The translations under genes and the position numbers were made by a program. The notes under the pieces were generated by a model. It saw nothing but the letters and a program-made list of their open reading frames with translations, was not told the DNA's origin and did no database searches. From Azospirillum sp. TSO35-2 (lineage in GTDB: Bacteria > Pseudomonadota > Alphaproteobacteria > Azospirillales > Azospirillaceae): a stretch of 64,000 nucleotides of DNA. Location of the stretch: NCBI RefSeq assembly GCF_003116095.1, contig NZ_LGRA01000021.1:3003915-3067914 (forward strand), in the 5' to 3' direction. Shown piece by piece: positions 53,871 through 62,924 of this stretch (its first letter is position 1; the number at the start of each line of letters is the position of its first letter).

Positions 53871-53885
53871 GATAGCAAACCTATC
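53871..53885 (+). promoter_or_regulatory. Candidate MarR operator
   Basis: GATAG (53871-53875) CAAAC CTATC (53881-53885), a short perfect inverted repeat ending nine bases before the marR start, overlapping an AT-rich -10-like TATCTAAT. Position suits autorepression by the MarR protein. Confidence 0.4.
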
Positions 53886-53893
53886 TAATAGCC

Positions 53894-54346
53894 ATGCTAC
53901 AAGATAAGCCTCTGTACCTTCCTCCGAATTTCGGTCTTCACCTGTTCCGTGCCTCGCACCTGTGGCGGCGGGCGGCGAACAGGGTGTTGGCGGACAGTGG
54001 GTTTTCCACGTCGGCCATCGCGCCGCTGATGCTGCTGGACGCGCTCGGCGACGGGTTGCGGCAGCGGGAGCTGGCGGAGGAGATGGCGGTCGAGGGGCCG
54101 TCGCTGGTCCGGCTGCTCGATGGGCTGGAGGCGGCGGGGCTGCTCGAACGGCGGGAGGATCCCTGCGACCGCCGCGCGAAAACTCTGCACATGACCGACG
54201 CGGGCCGTCGCCTGTTGGTGCAGGTGAACGAGGCGTTGAACGACGTGCGCCAACGGTTGCTCGGCGACGTGACGGAGGCCGATGTCGCGGCCTGCCATCG
54301 CGTGCTGTCCAGCATCGCGGCGAACGCCAAACGCGAACAGACCTGA
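53894..54346 (+). CDS. MarR-family transcriptional regulator
   Basis: A 150-residue winged-helix regulator. Recognition region LRQRELAEEMAVEGPSLVRLLDGLEAAGLLER and the wing REDPCDRRAKTLHMT fit MarR. It starts the operon with the HlyD, FUSC and DUF1656 genes, so it likely represses this pump and is released by a phenolic or other toxic ligand. Cysteine in the wing (DPCDRR) could make it redox-sensitive. An inverted repeat sits just upstream. Confidence 0.9.
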   Translation: MLQDKPLYLPPNFGLHLFRASHLWRRAANRVLADSGFSTSAIAPLMLLDALGDGLRQRELAEEMAVEGPSLVRLLDGLEAAGLLERREDPCDRRAKTLHMTDAGRRLLVQVNEALNDVRQRLLGDVTEADVAACHRVLSSIAANAKREQT

Positions 54347-54410
54347 CCACCGCCCGGTCAATCCCGGGGCCTGCGACCCCGGAGCCATGTTCCCTTAAGG
54401 AAACGACACC

Positions 54411-55334
54411 GTGACTGTTCTGAACTCCCTGTTCCGGGCCCTGCCCCGGATTGCCGTGACGCTGCTGGTGACCGTGGCGGCGGCCGGTGGCGGCTGGTGG
54501 CTGTGGGACTATTACATGAACGAGCCGTGGACCCGCGACGGCCGGGTGCGGGCGGACATCGTGCAGGTGTCGTCCGACGTCACCGGGCTGGTGACCGACG
54601 TCCGGGTGTCCGACAACGCGCTGGTCCACGCGGGCGACGTGCTGTTCGTCGTCGATCCCGGCCGCTATCGGCTGGCGGTGGAGCAGGCCCAGGCCAACCT
54701 GGACAGCGCGCGGGCCGAACAGGCGTACCGCAGCGCCGAGGCCGGCCGCTATGAACGGCTGGGCAACAACGTGGTCTCCACCGCCCAGCGGCAGGAGGTG
54801 ATCGCGGCGATGACCAAGGCCGAGGCGGCGACCAAGCAGGCGGAGGCGGCGCTGAACCTCGCCCGCTTCAACCTGGAGCGGACGGTGGTCAAGGCGACCG
54901 TCGACGGCTATGTCACCAACCTCCAGCTCAAGGTCGGCAACTACGTCGCGGCCGGGCAGGCGGTGGTGGCCCTGCTCGACCGCCACTCCTTCTATGTCAT
55001 GGGCTATTTCGAGGAAACCAAGCTGCCGCGCATCCACCCCGGCGCACCGGTCGCGGTGCGGATCATGGGCGTGGACGCCGACCTGAGCGGCCATGTCGAC
55101 AGCATCACCCGCGCCATCGTCGACCGCGACCGGGCGGAAGGCAGCGGGCTGGTCGCCAACGTCAACCCGACCTTCAACTGGGTGCGGCTGGCCCAGCGCA
55201 TCCCGGTGCGCATCGCCCTGGACACGGTGCCGGAGTCGCTGCAGCTGGTCGCCGGGCGGACCGCCACCGTCGCGGTGCGGACGGCCGACGGCGCCGCCAC
55301 CCGCAAGGTGGCGGACTTGTCGGCGGAGCGGTGA
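54411..55334 (+). CDS. HlyD/EmrA-type periplasmic adaptor (AaeA-like)
   Basis: A 307-residue membrane-fusion protein: one N-terminal TM helix (about 12-32), lipoyl/barrel-sandwich halves (VRADIVQVSSDVTGLVTDV and VKATVDGYVTNLQL) around a short alpha-hairpin, then a beta-barrel. Works with the FUSC permease to export aromatic acids or similar compounds. GTG start with TAAGGAAA upstream; 64 bases after marR. Confidence 0.92.
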   Translation: MTVLNSLFRALPRIAVTLLVTVAAAGGGWWLWDYYMNEPWTRDGRVRADIVQVSSDVTGLVTDVRVSDNALVHAGDVLFVVDPGRYRLAVEQAQANLDSARAEQAYRSAEAGRYERLGNNVVSTAQRQEVIAAMTKAEAATKQAEAALNLARFNLERTVVKATVDGYVTNLQLKVGNYVAAGQAVVALLDRHSFYVMGYFEETKLPRIHPGAPVAVRIMGVDADLSGHVDSITRAIVDRDRAEGSGLVANVNPTFNWVRLAQRIPVRIALDTVPESLQLVAGRTATVAVRTADGAATRKVADLSAER

Positions 55335-57466
55335 GCCCGGCCGCCATGTCCGCCCTACCAAAGCCCCCCACCCTCGCCGAGCTGGTCTTTTCGCTGAAGT
55401 CCTTCGCGGCCTCCATGCTGGCGCTCTACATCGCGTTCGGCATGGGGCTGCCGCGGCCGTTCTGGGCGATGATGACCGCCTATGTGGTGTCCAGCCCGCT
55501 GTCGGGCACGGTGCGGTCGAAGGCGGTGTTCCGCGTCGCCGGCACCGTCATCGGCAGCATCGCCGCGGTGATCCTGACCGTCTCGATGGTCAGCGCGCCG
55601 GAACTGCTGTCGCTGGCGGTCGGGCTGTGGGTCGGCGGCTGCCTGTACCTGTCGCTGCTCGACCGCACGCCGCGCAGCTACGCCTTCATGCTGGCCGGCT
55701 ACACCGCCGGTCTGATCGTCTTCCCCGCGGTGTCCAACCCCGAAGCGATCTTCGACACCGGGCTGGCCCGGGTGGAGGAGATCATCCTGGGCATCGTCTG
55801 CGCCACCCTGGTGCACAGCGTCGTGCTGCCGCGCGGGCTGGGGCCGGTGCTGCTCGGCCGGCTGGACGCGGCGCTGCGCGACGCGGAATGCTGGACGCTC
55901 GACGCGCTGAACGGCGCCGATGCGGGGGCAAGGGCGGGCAACCGCCACCGGATGGCCAGCGACCTGACCGAGCTGCGGGTGATGACCACCCACCTGCCCT
56001 ACGACACCTCGGACCTGCGCTGGATGACGCGGCCGATGCGGGCGTTGCAGGACCGCATGGTCTATCTGCTGCCGATCCTGACCTCGGTGCAGGAACGGCT
56101 GGCGACGCTGCGCCGGCCCGACGGCACGCTGCCGCCCGATCTGGCGCCGCTGCTGGAGGATGTGAAGGCCTGGATCGCCGCCGACGACGGGGATACCGCG
56201 GGCGCCGATGCGCTGACCGGCCGGCTCGACCGGCTGACGGCGGAGGCGGCACGGCTGTGCGGGCGCGGTGCGGCCGACTGGCGGCAGCCGACGCGGCTCA
56301 GCCTGTTCCGCCGCCTGCACGCCCTGGTCGACATCCACCGCGATTGCCGGGATCTGCGGGCGCACATCCGTTCCGGCGACGACGCCCTGCCCGACCACCT
56401 CGACCCGCTGGTGCGCCGGCGCTCGCGCGGGGTGTTCCACCTCGACCACGGCATGGCGCTGTGGTCGGGCGCCGCCGCGCTGCTGGGGATCGGCGTCGTC
56501 TGCGCCTTCTGGATTCTCACCGGCTGGTCGTCGGGATCGGCGGCGGCGATGATGGTCGCGGTCTTCACCTGCTTCTTCGCGTCGTTCGACGATCCGGTGC
56601 CGGGCATCCGCACCTTCCTGGTCTACACCCTGGCCTCGCTGCCGGTCGCCGCCTTCTATCTGCTGGTCGTGCTGCCGTCCTTCGACAGCTTTCCGATGCT
56701 GGCGCTGTGCCTGGCGCCGACGCTGATCACGCTGGGGGTGTTCGTCGCCCGGCCGGCGGTGATGGGGCGGGCGATGGCGATGATCTTCGGCGTCGGCGGC
56801 GCGCTCAGCCTGCTCGACACCGGGAACGGCGACTTCGCCTCCTTCCTGAACAGCAGCACCGGGCAGGTCATCGGCATCATCACGGCGATGCTCGTCACCC
56901 GGCTGTGCCGGTCGGTCGGCGCGGCGTGGAGCGCCCGGCGCCTGCTGCACGCCGGCTGGCGCGAGATCGCCGAGCTGGCCGGGCGGCGCGCGGTGCCGCC
57001 GGCCGATGGCTTCGAGAGCCGCATGCTCGACCGCGTCGGGCTGCTGGCAACGCGGCTGGCCCAGGTCGCCCGCGACGACGAGGCGGCGTCGAAGATCGAC
57101 GTCGACGCGATCGACGCGGTGCGCGACCTGCGGGTCGGGTTGAACGTGGTGGAACTGCAACGGGTCCGCCCGGCGCTTGGCCCCGCCGCCGGACCGGCGC
57201 TGGGCCGGCTGCTCGACGGGGTCGCCCGCCATTTCCGCGCGCTGTCGGCCCACCGGCCCGATCCGGTGCCGCCGGCGCTGCTGGACAGCATGGACAGCCT
57301 GCTGACGGTGGTCGGCACCGTTCCACCCGGACCGGAACGCGACCGCGCGGTGGTGGCGTTGGCCGCCCTGCGCCACGCCCTGTTCCCCGACGCCGGGGTC
57401 GACGTCGGGGGCGGGGAGACCGGGCTGACCGAAGAAACGATCCATCCCGACCGGGTGAGCGCATGA
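55331..57466 (+). CDS. FUSC-family efflux permease (AaeB-like)
   Basis: A 711-residue inner-membrane protein of the fusaric-acid-resistance/AaeB type. Two clusters of TM helices (about 30-170 and 370-510) separated by and followed by cytosolic helical regions. Typical entry AFGMGLPRPFWAMMTAYVVS and second block FFASFDDPVPGIRTFL. GTG 55331 overlaps the HlyD stop (GTGA); ATG 55346 is an alternative. Its own stop overlaps the DUF1656 start. Confidence 0.92.
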   Translation: MSPAAMSALPKPPTLAELVFSLKSFAASMLALYIAFGMGLPRPFWAMMTAYVVSSPLSGTVRSKAVFRVAGTVIGSIAAVILTVSMVSAPELLSLAVGLWVGGCLYLSLLDRTPRSYAFMLAGYTAGLIVFPAVSNPEAIFDTGLARVEEIILGIVCATLVHSVVLPRGLGPVLLGRLDAALRDAECWTLDALNGADAGARAGNRHRMASDLTELRVMTTHLPYDTSDLRWMTRPMRALQDRMVYLLPILTSVQERLATLRRPDGTLPPDLAPLLEDVKAWIAADDGDTAGADALTGRLDRLTAEAARLCGRGAADWRQPTRLSLFRRLHALVDIHRDCRDLRAHIRSGDDALPDHLDPLVRRRSRGVFHLDHGMALWSGAAALLGIGVVCAFWILTGWSSGSAAAMMVAVFTCFFASFDDPVPGIRTFLVYTLASLPVAAFYLLVVLPSFDSFPMLALCLAPTLITLGVFVARPAVMGRAMAMIFGVGGALSLLDTGNGDFASFLNSSTGQVIGIITAMLVTRLCRSVGAAWSARRLLHAGWREIAELAGRRAVPPADGFESRMLDRVGLLATRLAQVARDDEAASKIDVDAIDAVRDLRVGLNVVELQRVRPALGPAAGPALGRLLDGVARHFRALSAHRPDPVPPALLDSMDSLLTVVGTVPPGPERDRAVVALAALRHALFPDAGVDVGGGETGLTEETIHPDRVSA

Positions 57467-57669
57467 TCGGCGAAATCGACGTCTATGGCCTGTTCCTTCC
57501 GCCGCTGCTGATCCTCGCGGTGGTCGCCTGGGTGGTGTCGGGGCTGCTGCGCCGGGCGCTGCGCGCGGTTGGCGCCTATGGCTGGGTGTGGCACCCGCCC
57601 CTGTTCGACATCGCGCTCTACGTCATCGTGCTGAGCGGCTTGGCGGCGCTGTGGGCCCGGTTCGGCTGA
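57463..57669 (+). CDS. DUF1656 small membrane protein (AaeX-like)
   Basis: A 68-residue protein with two TM helices, starting MIGEIDVYGLFLPPLL and containing the WHPPLFDIALYVIVLSG segment typical of DUF1656/AaeX. Constant companion of HlyD-FUSC pumps, role unresolved. In E. coli aaeX is the first gene of its operon; here it is last. Confidence 0.9.
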   Translation: MIGEIDVYGLFLPPLLILAVVAWVVSGLLRRALRAVGAYGWVWHPPLFDIALYVIVLSGLAALWARFG

Positions 57670-57735
57670 GCGGCCGCCGGGACCTTGCCGGATTTGGTCG
57701 ACACCGCAACCGGCGGGCGTGCTAGGCTGGCCGCC

Positions 57736-59094
57736 ATGACCGCCCCGCTGTCGCAGCCTTTTTCCATCCCCGGCATGCTGTCCGACGCCGACGCCGAGAG
57801 CGCCTGGATCGACGTGATCCGGAAGATGGACGAAACCTACGCCAACCTCGTGGCGCAGCAGGTCGAGCTTGAGCGCAAGAACGCCGAACTGGAGGAGGCG
57901 CAGGCCTTCATCGCCAGCGTGCTGGGCTCGATGACCGACGTGCTGATCGCCTGCGACCGCGACGGCCGGATCGAACAGAGCAACCCGGCGGCGGAACGCG
58001 CGCTGGGCTGCGCCGGGCGCGAGCTGATCGGCCGGCCGCTGCGCGACTTCCTCGACGCGGGCTCCCACTCCGCCTTCGCCCGGCTGTGCAGCGCCGCGTT
58101 GCAGCGCGAGGGCGGCAGCGACGTGGAGCTGTCGCTGCGCGGGCCGACCGGTCCCTTCCCCGTCTCGGTCAACAGCACGGTGCGCTACGACCAGCGCGGC
58201 CACGCCATCGGGCTGGTGCTGGTCGGCCGGCCGATCGGCGAGCTGCGCCGCGCCTACCGCGACCTCGCCTCCGCGCATGAGGGGCTGAAGCAGACCCAGC
58301 AGCAACTGGTCCATTCGGAAAAGATGGCCTCGCTCGGCCGGCTGGTCGCCGGGGTGGCGCACGAACTGAACAACCCGATCTCCTTCGTCTACGGCAACGC
58401 CCACGCCATGCGCCGCTACGTCGACCGGCTGACCGCCTATCTCGACAAGGTGCATGAGGGCGTGCCGGCCCAGGAGCTGGCGGCCCTGCGCAAGGAGCTG
58501 CGCATCGACCGTGCCCGCGCCGACACCCCGGCGACGCTCGACGGCATGCTGGAGGGGACGGAGCGGGTGCGCGACATCGTCAACGAGCTGCGCCGCTTCT
58601 CGTCGGAACAGAAGCACGCCTCGGAACGCTTTGATCTGACGGCACTTCTGCGCTCCGCCGTCACCTGGGTGGCCAAGGCGCAGATGCCGGACCTGACCGT
58701 GGTCTTCGACCTGCCCGACGCGCTGGAGATCGCCGGCCATCCCGGCCATCTGCATCAGGTCGCGATGAATCTGGTCCAGAACGCCATCGACGCCATGGCC
58801 GGCGCCCCCGCCAAGCGGCTGGAGCTGCACGGCCGGCTGGAGGGCGGCGCCGTCGTCGTCACCTTCCGTGACACCGGCCACGGCATCCCCGGCGACGTGC
58901 TGGGCCGCGTCTTCGATCCCTTCTTCACCACCAAGCCGGTCGGCAAGGGCACCGGGCTGGGGCTGTCGATCAGCTATCAACTCGTCCGCGACCATGGCGG
59001 CACGCTGGTCGCCGCCAACCACGCCGACGGTGGCGCGCTGTTCACCCTGACCCTGCCGGCGGCCGGCCGCATCGATGAAGGGACCGCGCGATGA
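57736..59094 (+). CDS. hupT: Hydrogen-regulation sensor histidine kinase
   Basis: A 452-residue soluble kinase of the HupT/HoxJ type. PAS domain (about 55-170), HisKA with His209 in VAGVAHELNNPISFVYG, HATPase with NLVQNAIDAM, DTGHGIP and GTGLGLSIS. Directly before hupU and hupV and overlapping hupU by four bases (ATGA). In Rhodobacter HupT with HupUV controls the response regulator HupR according to hydrogen supply. ATG 57736 is chosen; an upstream TTG start lacks homology. Confidence 0.93.
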   Translation: MTAPLSQPFSIPGMLSDADAESAWIDVIRKMDETYANLVAQQVELERKNAELEEAQAFIASVLGSMTDVLIACDRDGRIEQSNPAAERALGCAGRELIGRPLRDFLDAGSHSAFARLCSAALQREGGSDVELSLRGPTGPFPVSVNSTVRYDQRGHAIGLVLVGRPIGELRRAYRDLASAHEGLKQTQQQLVHSEKMASLGRLVAGVAHELNNPISFVYGNAHAMRRYVDRLTAYLDKVHEGVPAQELAALRKELRIDRARADTPATLDGMLEGTERVRDIVNELRRFSSEQKHASERFDLTALLRSAVTWVAKAQMPDLTVVFDLPDALEIAGHPGHLHQVAMNLVQNAIDAMAGAPAKRLELHGRLEGGAVVVTFRDTGHGIPGDVLGRVFDPFFTTKPVGKGTGLGLSISYQLVRDHGGTLVAANHADGGALFTLTLPAAGRIDEGTAR

Positions 59095-60101
59095 CGACCC
59101 GCCCGCTGTCGGTGCTCTGGCTGCAATCGGGCGGCTGCGGCGGCTGCACCATGTCGCTGCTGTGCGCCGAAGCGCCCGATCTGGCGACGCTGTTCGACAC
59201 CGCCGGCATCCGCCTGCTCTGGCACCCCAGCCTGTCGGAGGAGACGGGAGCGGAGGCGCTGGAGCTGTTCGAGCGCATCCTGGCCGGCGACGAGCCGCTG
59301 GACGTGCTGTGCGTGGAAGGGTCGCTGCTGCGCGGTCCCAACGGCAGCGGGCGCTTCCATGTGCTGGCCGGCACCGGGCGGCCGACCATCGACTGGGCGC
59401 GCGATCTGGCGGCCGTCGCCGGAACCGTGGTGGCGGTCGGCACCTGCGCCGCCTATGGCGGCATCACCGCCGCCGGGGAGAACATCGCCGACGCCTGCGG
59501 CCTCCAGTATGAGGGGACGCAACGCGGCGGCGCGCTGGGCGGCGAGTTCCGGGCGCGCGGCGGCCTGCCGGTGGTCAACGTCGCCGGCTGCCCGACCCAC
59601 CCCAACTGGGTGACCGAGACGCTGATGCTGCTGGCCGAGGGCGCGCTTGCCGCGGACGGGCTGGACGGCTACCAGCGTCCGCGCTTCTACGCCGACCATC
59701 TGGTCCATCACGGCTGCCCGCGCAACGAGTATTACGAGTACAAGGCGAGCGCCGAGAAGCCGTCGGACCTCGGCTGCCTGATGGAGAATCTGGGCTGCCT
59801 CGGCACCCAGGCGCACGCCGACTGCAACACGCGGCTGTGGAACGGCGAGGGATCCTGCACCCGCGGCGGCTACGCCTGCATCAACTGCACCGCGCCGGGC
59901 TTCGAGGAGCCGGGACACCCCTTCCAGCAGACACCGAAATTCGCCGGCATCCCCATCGGCCTGCCGACCGACATGCCCAAGGCGTGGTTCGTGGCGCTCG
60001 CCTCGCTGGCCAAGGCGGCGACGCCGGAGCGGGTGCGCCGCAACGCCGCCGCCGACCGCATCGTCGTGCCGCCGACCATCCGTCCGCCGAAGAAGGGCTG
60101 A
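59091..60101 (+). CDS. hupU: Regulatory [NiFe]-hydrogenase small subunit (hydrogen sensor)
   Basis: A 336-residue small subunit with three Fe-S clusters. The proximal-cluster motif begins QSGGCGGCTMSLL (Cys16, Cys19), then GTCAAYGG and VAGCPTHPNW; medial/distal ligands are in HHGCPRNEYYEY, CLGTQAHADC, CTRGGYACINC. There is no twin-arginine signal peptide, the hallmark of cytosolic regulatory (group 2b) rather than respiratory hydrogenase. Forms the H2 sensor with HupV. Confidence 0.95.
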   Translation: MTTRPLSVLWLQSGGCGGCTMSLLCAEAPDLATLFDTAGIRLLWHPSLSEETGAEALELFERILAGDEPLDVLCVEGSLLRGPNGSGRFHVLAGTGRPTIDWARDLAAVAGTVVAVGTCAAYGGITAAGENIADACGLQYEGTQRGGALGGEFRARGGLPVVNVAGCPTHPNWVTETLMLLAEGALAADGLDGYQRPRFYADHLVHHGCPRNEYYEYKASAEKPSDLGCLMENLGCLGTQAHADCNTRLWNGEGSCTRGGYACINCTAPGFEEPGHPFQQTPKFAGIPIGLPTDMPKAWFVALASLAKAATPERVRRNAAADRIVVPPTIRPPKKG

Positions 60102-60105
60102 GCCG

Positions 60106-61569
60106 GTGAGTGACGAGACCAAACGCCGCCTGATCGTCGGCCCGTTCAACCGGGTGGAAGGCGACCTGGAGGTCCGGCTGGAGATTACCGGCGGCACCGT
60201 GTCGGCCGCCTACGTCAACGCGCCGCTGTTCCGCGGCTTCGAACGCATCCTGGAGGGGCGTGACCCGTTGGACGCGCTGGTGGTGGCGCCGCGGATCTGC
60301 GGAATCTGCTCCGTCTCGCAGTCGCACGCCGCGGCGCTGGCGCTGGCCGGGGCGATGGGGCTCGCGGCGCCGCGCAACGGGCTGCTGGCGACCAACCTGA
60401 TGACGGCGACCGAGAATGTCGCCGACCATCTGACCCACTTCCACCTGTTCTTCATGCCCGACTTCGCCCGCCCCGCCTACGCCGGCCGACCCTGGTTCGC
60501 GCAGGCGGAGGCGCGGTTCAAGGCGGTGCAGGGCGTCGCCGTGCGGGCCGCCACCGCGGCGCGGGCCGGGCTGTTCCATGTTCTGGGCCTGCTGGGCGGC
60601 AAGTGGCCGCACACGCTGACCCTCCAGCCGGGCGGCGTCACCCGCGCGGTCGATGCGCGCGACCGGGTGCGCCTGCTCGCCACCGTCGGCGCCTTCCGCC
60701 GCTTCCTGGAAGACAGCCTGTTCGGCGCGCCGCTCGACCGCGTGCTGGAACTGGCGACGCCGGAGGCTCTCGACCGCTGGCGCAACGCCGGCCCGATGGG
60801 CGACTTCCGCCTGTTCCTGGAGATCGCCGCCGACCTGGATCTCGCCCATCTCGGCCGTGCCTATGGCCGTTTCCTCAGCCACGGCGCCTATCCCGATCCC
60901 GACGGCGGGCATCTCTACCGCCGCGGCACCGCGGCCGACGGGCGGGCCGGCGCCTTCGACCCGGCGGAGGTCGCCGAGCATCACCGCTTCAGCCGCATGG
61001 CCGGCCAGGATCGCCCGCACCCGCCCTTCGCCGGATCGACGGTGCCGGACGGGCTGGACGAGACCGGCTACAGCTGGTGCAAGGCGCCGCGGCTCGCCGG
61101 CCTGCCCTTTGAAACCGGGGCCATCGCCCGGCAACTGGTCGACGGCCACCCGCTGATCGGGGCGCTGGTGGCGCAGGACGGCGGGTCGGTCTACAGCCGG
61201 GTGATCGCCCGCCTGCTGGAGCTGGCCCGCACCACCCGGGCGATGGAGGGCTGGCTGCGCGCCCTCGACCCGTCAGGTCCGTGGTGCGTCCCGGCGGAGA
61301 TGCCCGACAGCGCCCAGGCCGTCGGCCTGACCGAGGCGGCGCGCGGCGCGCTCGGCCATTGGCTGCGGATCGAGCAGGGTCGGATCGCCGGCTACCAGAT
61401 CATCGCGCCGACCACCTGGAACTTCTCCCCCCGCGACCTCGACGGCGTGCCGGGTCCTCTGGAGCAGGCGCTGGTCGGCGCCCCGGTGCGCGACGGCGAA
61501 CGCGCGCCGCTGTCGGTGCAGCACATCGTCCGCTCGTTCGATCCCTGCATGGTCTGCACGGTGCATTGA
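60106..61569 (+). CDS. hupV: Regulatory [NiFe]-hydrogenase large subunit (hydrogen sensor)
   Basis: A 487-residue catalytic subunit. L1 motif RICGICSVSQ (Cys65, Cys68) with the Ser-Gln of sensor types, and L2 motif DPCMVCTVH (Cys481, Cys484) ending exactly at His487. The missing C-terminal extension means no protease maturation, as in HoxC/HupV. Also RVEGD near the N-terminus. GTG start four bases after hupU. Reports hydrogen to HupT. Confidence 0.95.
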   Translation: MSDETKRRLIVGPFNRVEGDLEVRLEITGGTVSAAYVNAPLFRGFERILEGRDPLDALVVAPRICGICSVSQSHAAALALAGAMGLAAPRNGLLATNLMTATENVADHLTHFHLFFMPDFARPAYAGRPWFAQAEARFKAVQGVAVRAATAARAGLFHVLGLLGGKWPHTLTLQPGGVTRAVDARDRVRLLATVGAFRRFLEDSLFGAPLDRVLELATPEALDRWRNAGPMGDFRLFLEIAADLDLAHLGRAYGRFLSHGAYPDPDGGHLYRRGTAADGRAGAFDPAEVAEHHRFSRMAGQDRPHPPFAGSTVPDGLDETGYSWCKAPRLAGLPFETGAIARQLVDGHPLIGALVAQDGGSVYSRVIARLLELARTTRAMEGWLRALDPSGPWCVPAEMPDSAQAVGLTEAARGALGHWLRIEQGRIAGYQIIAPTTWNFSPRDLDGVPGPLEQALVGAPVRDGERAPLSVQHIVRSFDPCMVCTVH

Positions 61570-61730
61570 GCAGCAGCCACGACCCAAGCAGGATGCGGCG
61601 ATCTTCCACACGGCGAACAAGCGAACGCGCTTGCCGACATGCATGTATCAATGGTTGATCCCCAGCAAGGCATTCTCCGCTTTTGCCGAGACAGCGCGGG
61701 TGTCCAAGCTCGAAACGTCACGGGGTCAAC

Positions 61731-62369
61731 ATGAGATTTCTAATCCTGGCCGCCGCTCTGAGTGTGGTTGGCGGTGGCAGCGGCTTTGCCGCAAGCTTCG
61801 ACTGCGGCAAAGCAAGCACACCGGTGGAAAAGGCGATCTGCGCCGACCAGCGGTTGTCCGACCTCGACAGCGAACTCGGCCGCGCCTACAAAGCCGCGCT
61901 TCAGTCCAACGCCGCTCCGGCCGATCTCAAAGCCGAGCAGAAGAGCTGGGTTGTCCAGAGAAATCGCTGCACGGATACGGCTTGTCTTGCATCGGCCTAC
62001 CAAGCGAGGCTGGCGGCCTTGAGCGCACCGCCGCAATCTTCCACCGCAGGCGTGGCGGTTATGGGCACTTATCAGACAAAGGGAGGGGAACTTCTTGTCG
62101 CTCAACCTTCCGCCGACGCGATCAAGTTCCGCCTGAATGCCACATACCGGATGAACACCGGTGAGGTCGAGGGAATGGCGGTCCTTAGCAACAATCAGGC
62201 GATTTTTGCGCCGCCGGGTGGAAGTGAATACGACGACTGCCGCATAACCCTCACGTTCTTGGGCGAAACAGCAAAAGTGAACCAGGAGGGCAGCTGCGGC
62301 ATGGGCTTGAATGTCAGCGGAAGCGGCAGTTACAAGCGCTCCAGCAAGACCACGCCTGTTTTTAACTGA
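61731..62369 (+). CDS. Secreted LprI/DUF1311-domain protein
   Basis: A 212-residue exported protein. Signal peptide (cleavage after FAA, about residue 20) precedes an LprI-type helical domain (SFDCGKASTPVEKAICADQR, SDLDSELGRAYKAAL, Cys pairs CGKA/ICAD and CTDTACL), then a separate beta-rich C-terminal half with CRITLTF and GSCGMGLNVSG. LprI-like domains include lysozyme inhibitors. Lower GC and different codon bias than the hup genes on both sides suggest acquisition. No obvious link to hydrogenase. Confidence 0.8.
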   Translation: MRFLILAAALSVVGGGSGFAASFDCGKASTPVEKAICADQRLSDLDSELGRAYKAALQSNAAPADLKAEQKSWVVQRNRCTDTACLASAYQARLAALSAPPQSSTAGVAVMGTYQTKGGELLVAQPSADAIKFRLNATYRMNTGEVEGMAVLSNNQAIFAPPGGSEYDDCRITLTFLGETAKVNQEGSCGMGLNVSGSGSYKRSSKTTPVFN

Positions 62370-62466
62370 CGCCATATATCCCAAGCTGCAGTGACGCCGA
62401 CCACGGGGCTGCCATCGAAGACCGATTGGGGGGCCGGCCGGTATAGGGGCGACCCCTCTTCTTTTG

Positions 62467-62535
62467 CTACGAGATGATGAACGCCGCGTAGGACATGACG
62501 CCGACGAACACCAGGAGCGAGACCATCTGTGCCAT
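62467..62535 (-). CDS. 22-residue membrane peptide
   Basis: Tiny gene with an excellent ribosome-binding site (GGAGG five bases before ATG). Product MAQMVSLLVFVGVMSYAAFI plus two residues: a single hydrophobic TM helix with no charges. Such mini-proteins often stabilise larger membrane complexes (as KdpF, CydX and CcoQ do). Antisense to the gap between the LprI gene and hupD. Function unknown. Confidence 0.45.
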   Translation of the reverse strand: MAQMVSLLVFVGVMSYAAFIIS

Positions 62536-62717
62536 CTGAACCTCCATCGGGCGGGGCCATGGGTTGGGTTTGTGCCGCCGTGATGGCTATGGTTTAGGCG
62601 TTCCCAGGCGGGTGATAAATACCGCGTTCCGAGCTTCACTGTTCGACTTTGAAGAACAATGACGGCCGGGCGGAGCGTCGGCTCGCGGACACCCAAGCGG
62701 CAACTCTCCAGCCAGAC

Positions 62718-62732
62718 TGGCAAGTTGGTTGC
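62718..62732 (+). promoter_or_regulatory. Candidate sigma-54 (-24/-12) promoter for hupD
   Basis: TGGCAAGTTGGTTGC fits the TGGCACG-N4-TTGC consensus with the exact ten-base GG-to-GC spacing; one mismatch in the -24 box. It lies about 190 bases before the hupD start. Hydrogenase operons in relatives are activated by NtrC-like HupR/HoxA, sometimes with sigma-54. The same bases also form an inverted repeat TGGCAA/TTGCCA. Confidence 0.45.
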
Positions 62733-62924
62733 CAGTTTCCCGGCATGCTGTAATGTTGATATCCACAATCGCTGCTATGGCGAGCGAAGCTGCGGGAAAC
62801 ATCGTGCAATTACAAGCCTCTGGTCGGGCCGCGGATCCTGGCATGGAACTTGTACGAACGTTGCCGCGGCCGCGGGGCGCCGCATGCGACGGGTGGGCAC
62901 GGCGACGTGGACGAGGATGTGGGC

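Larger units (their letters stand above)
62370..62924. other. Gap between the LprI gene and hupD
   Basis: A 555-base lower-GC stretch. It holds the 22-residue peptide gene on the minus strand and the sigma-54-type promoter candidate at 62718. In related hup loci, structural genes hupSL(C) precede hupD; they are absent here. Confidence 0.5.

Noticed and set aside
55355..59022. Long antisense frames over the FUSC permease and hupT genes
   Set aside because: Mirror frames of well-supported genes; no motifs.
59091..61569. Reading HupU/HupV as the energy-conserving uptake hydrogenase
   Set aside because: The small subunit lacks a twin-arginine signal and the large subunit lacks the C-terminal tail; both fit the regulatory sensor type.
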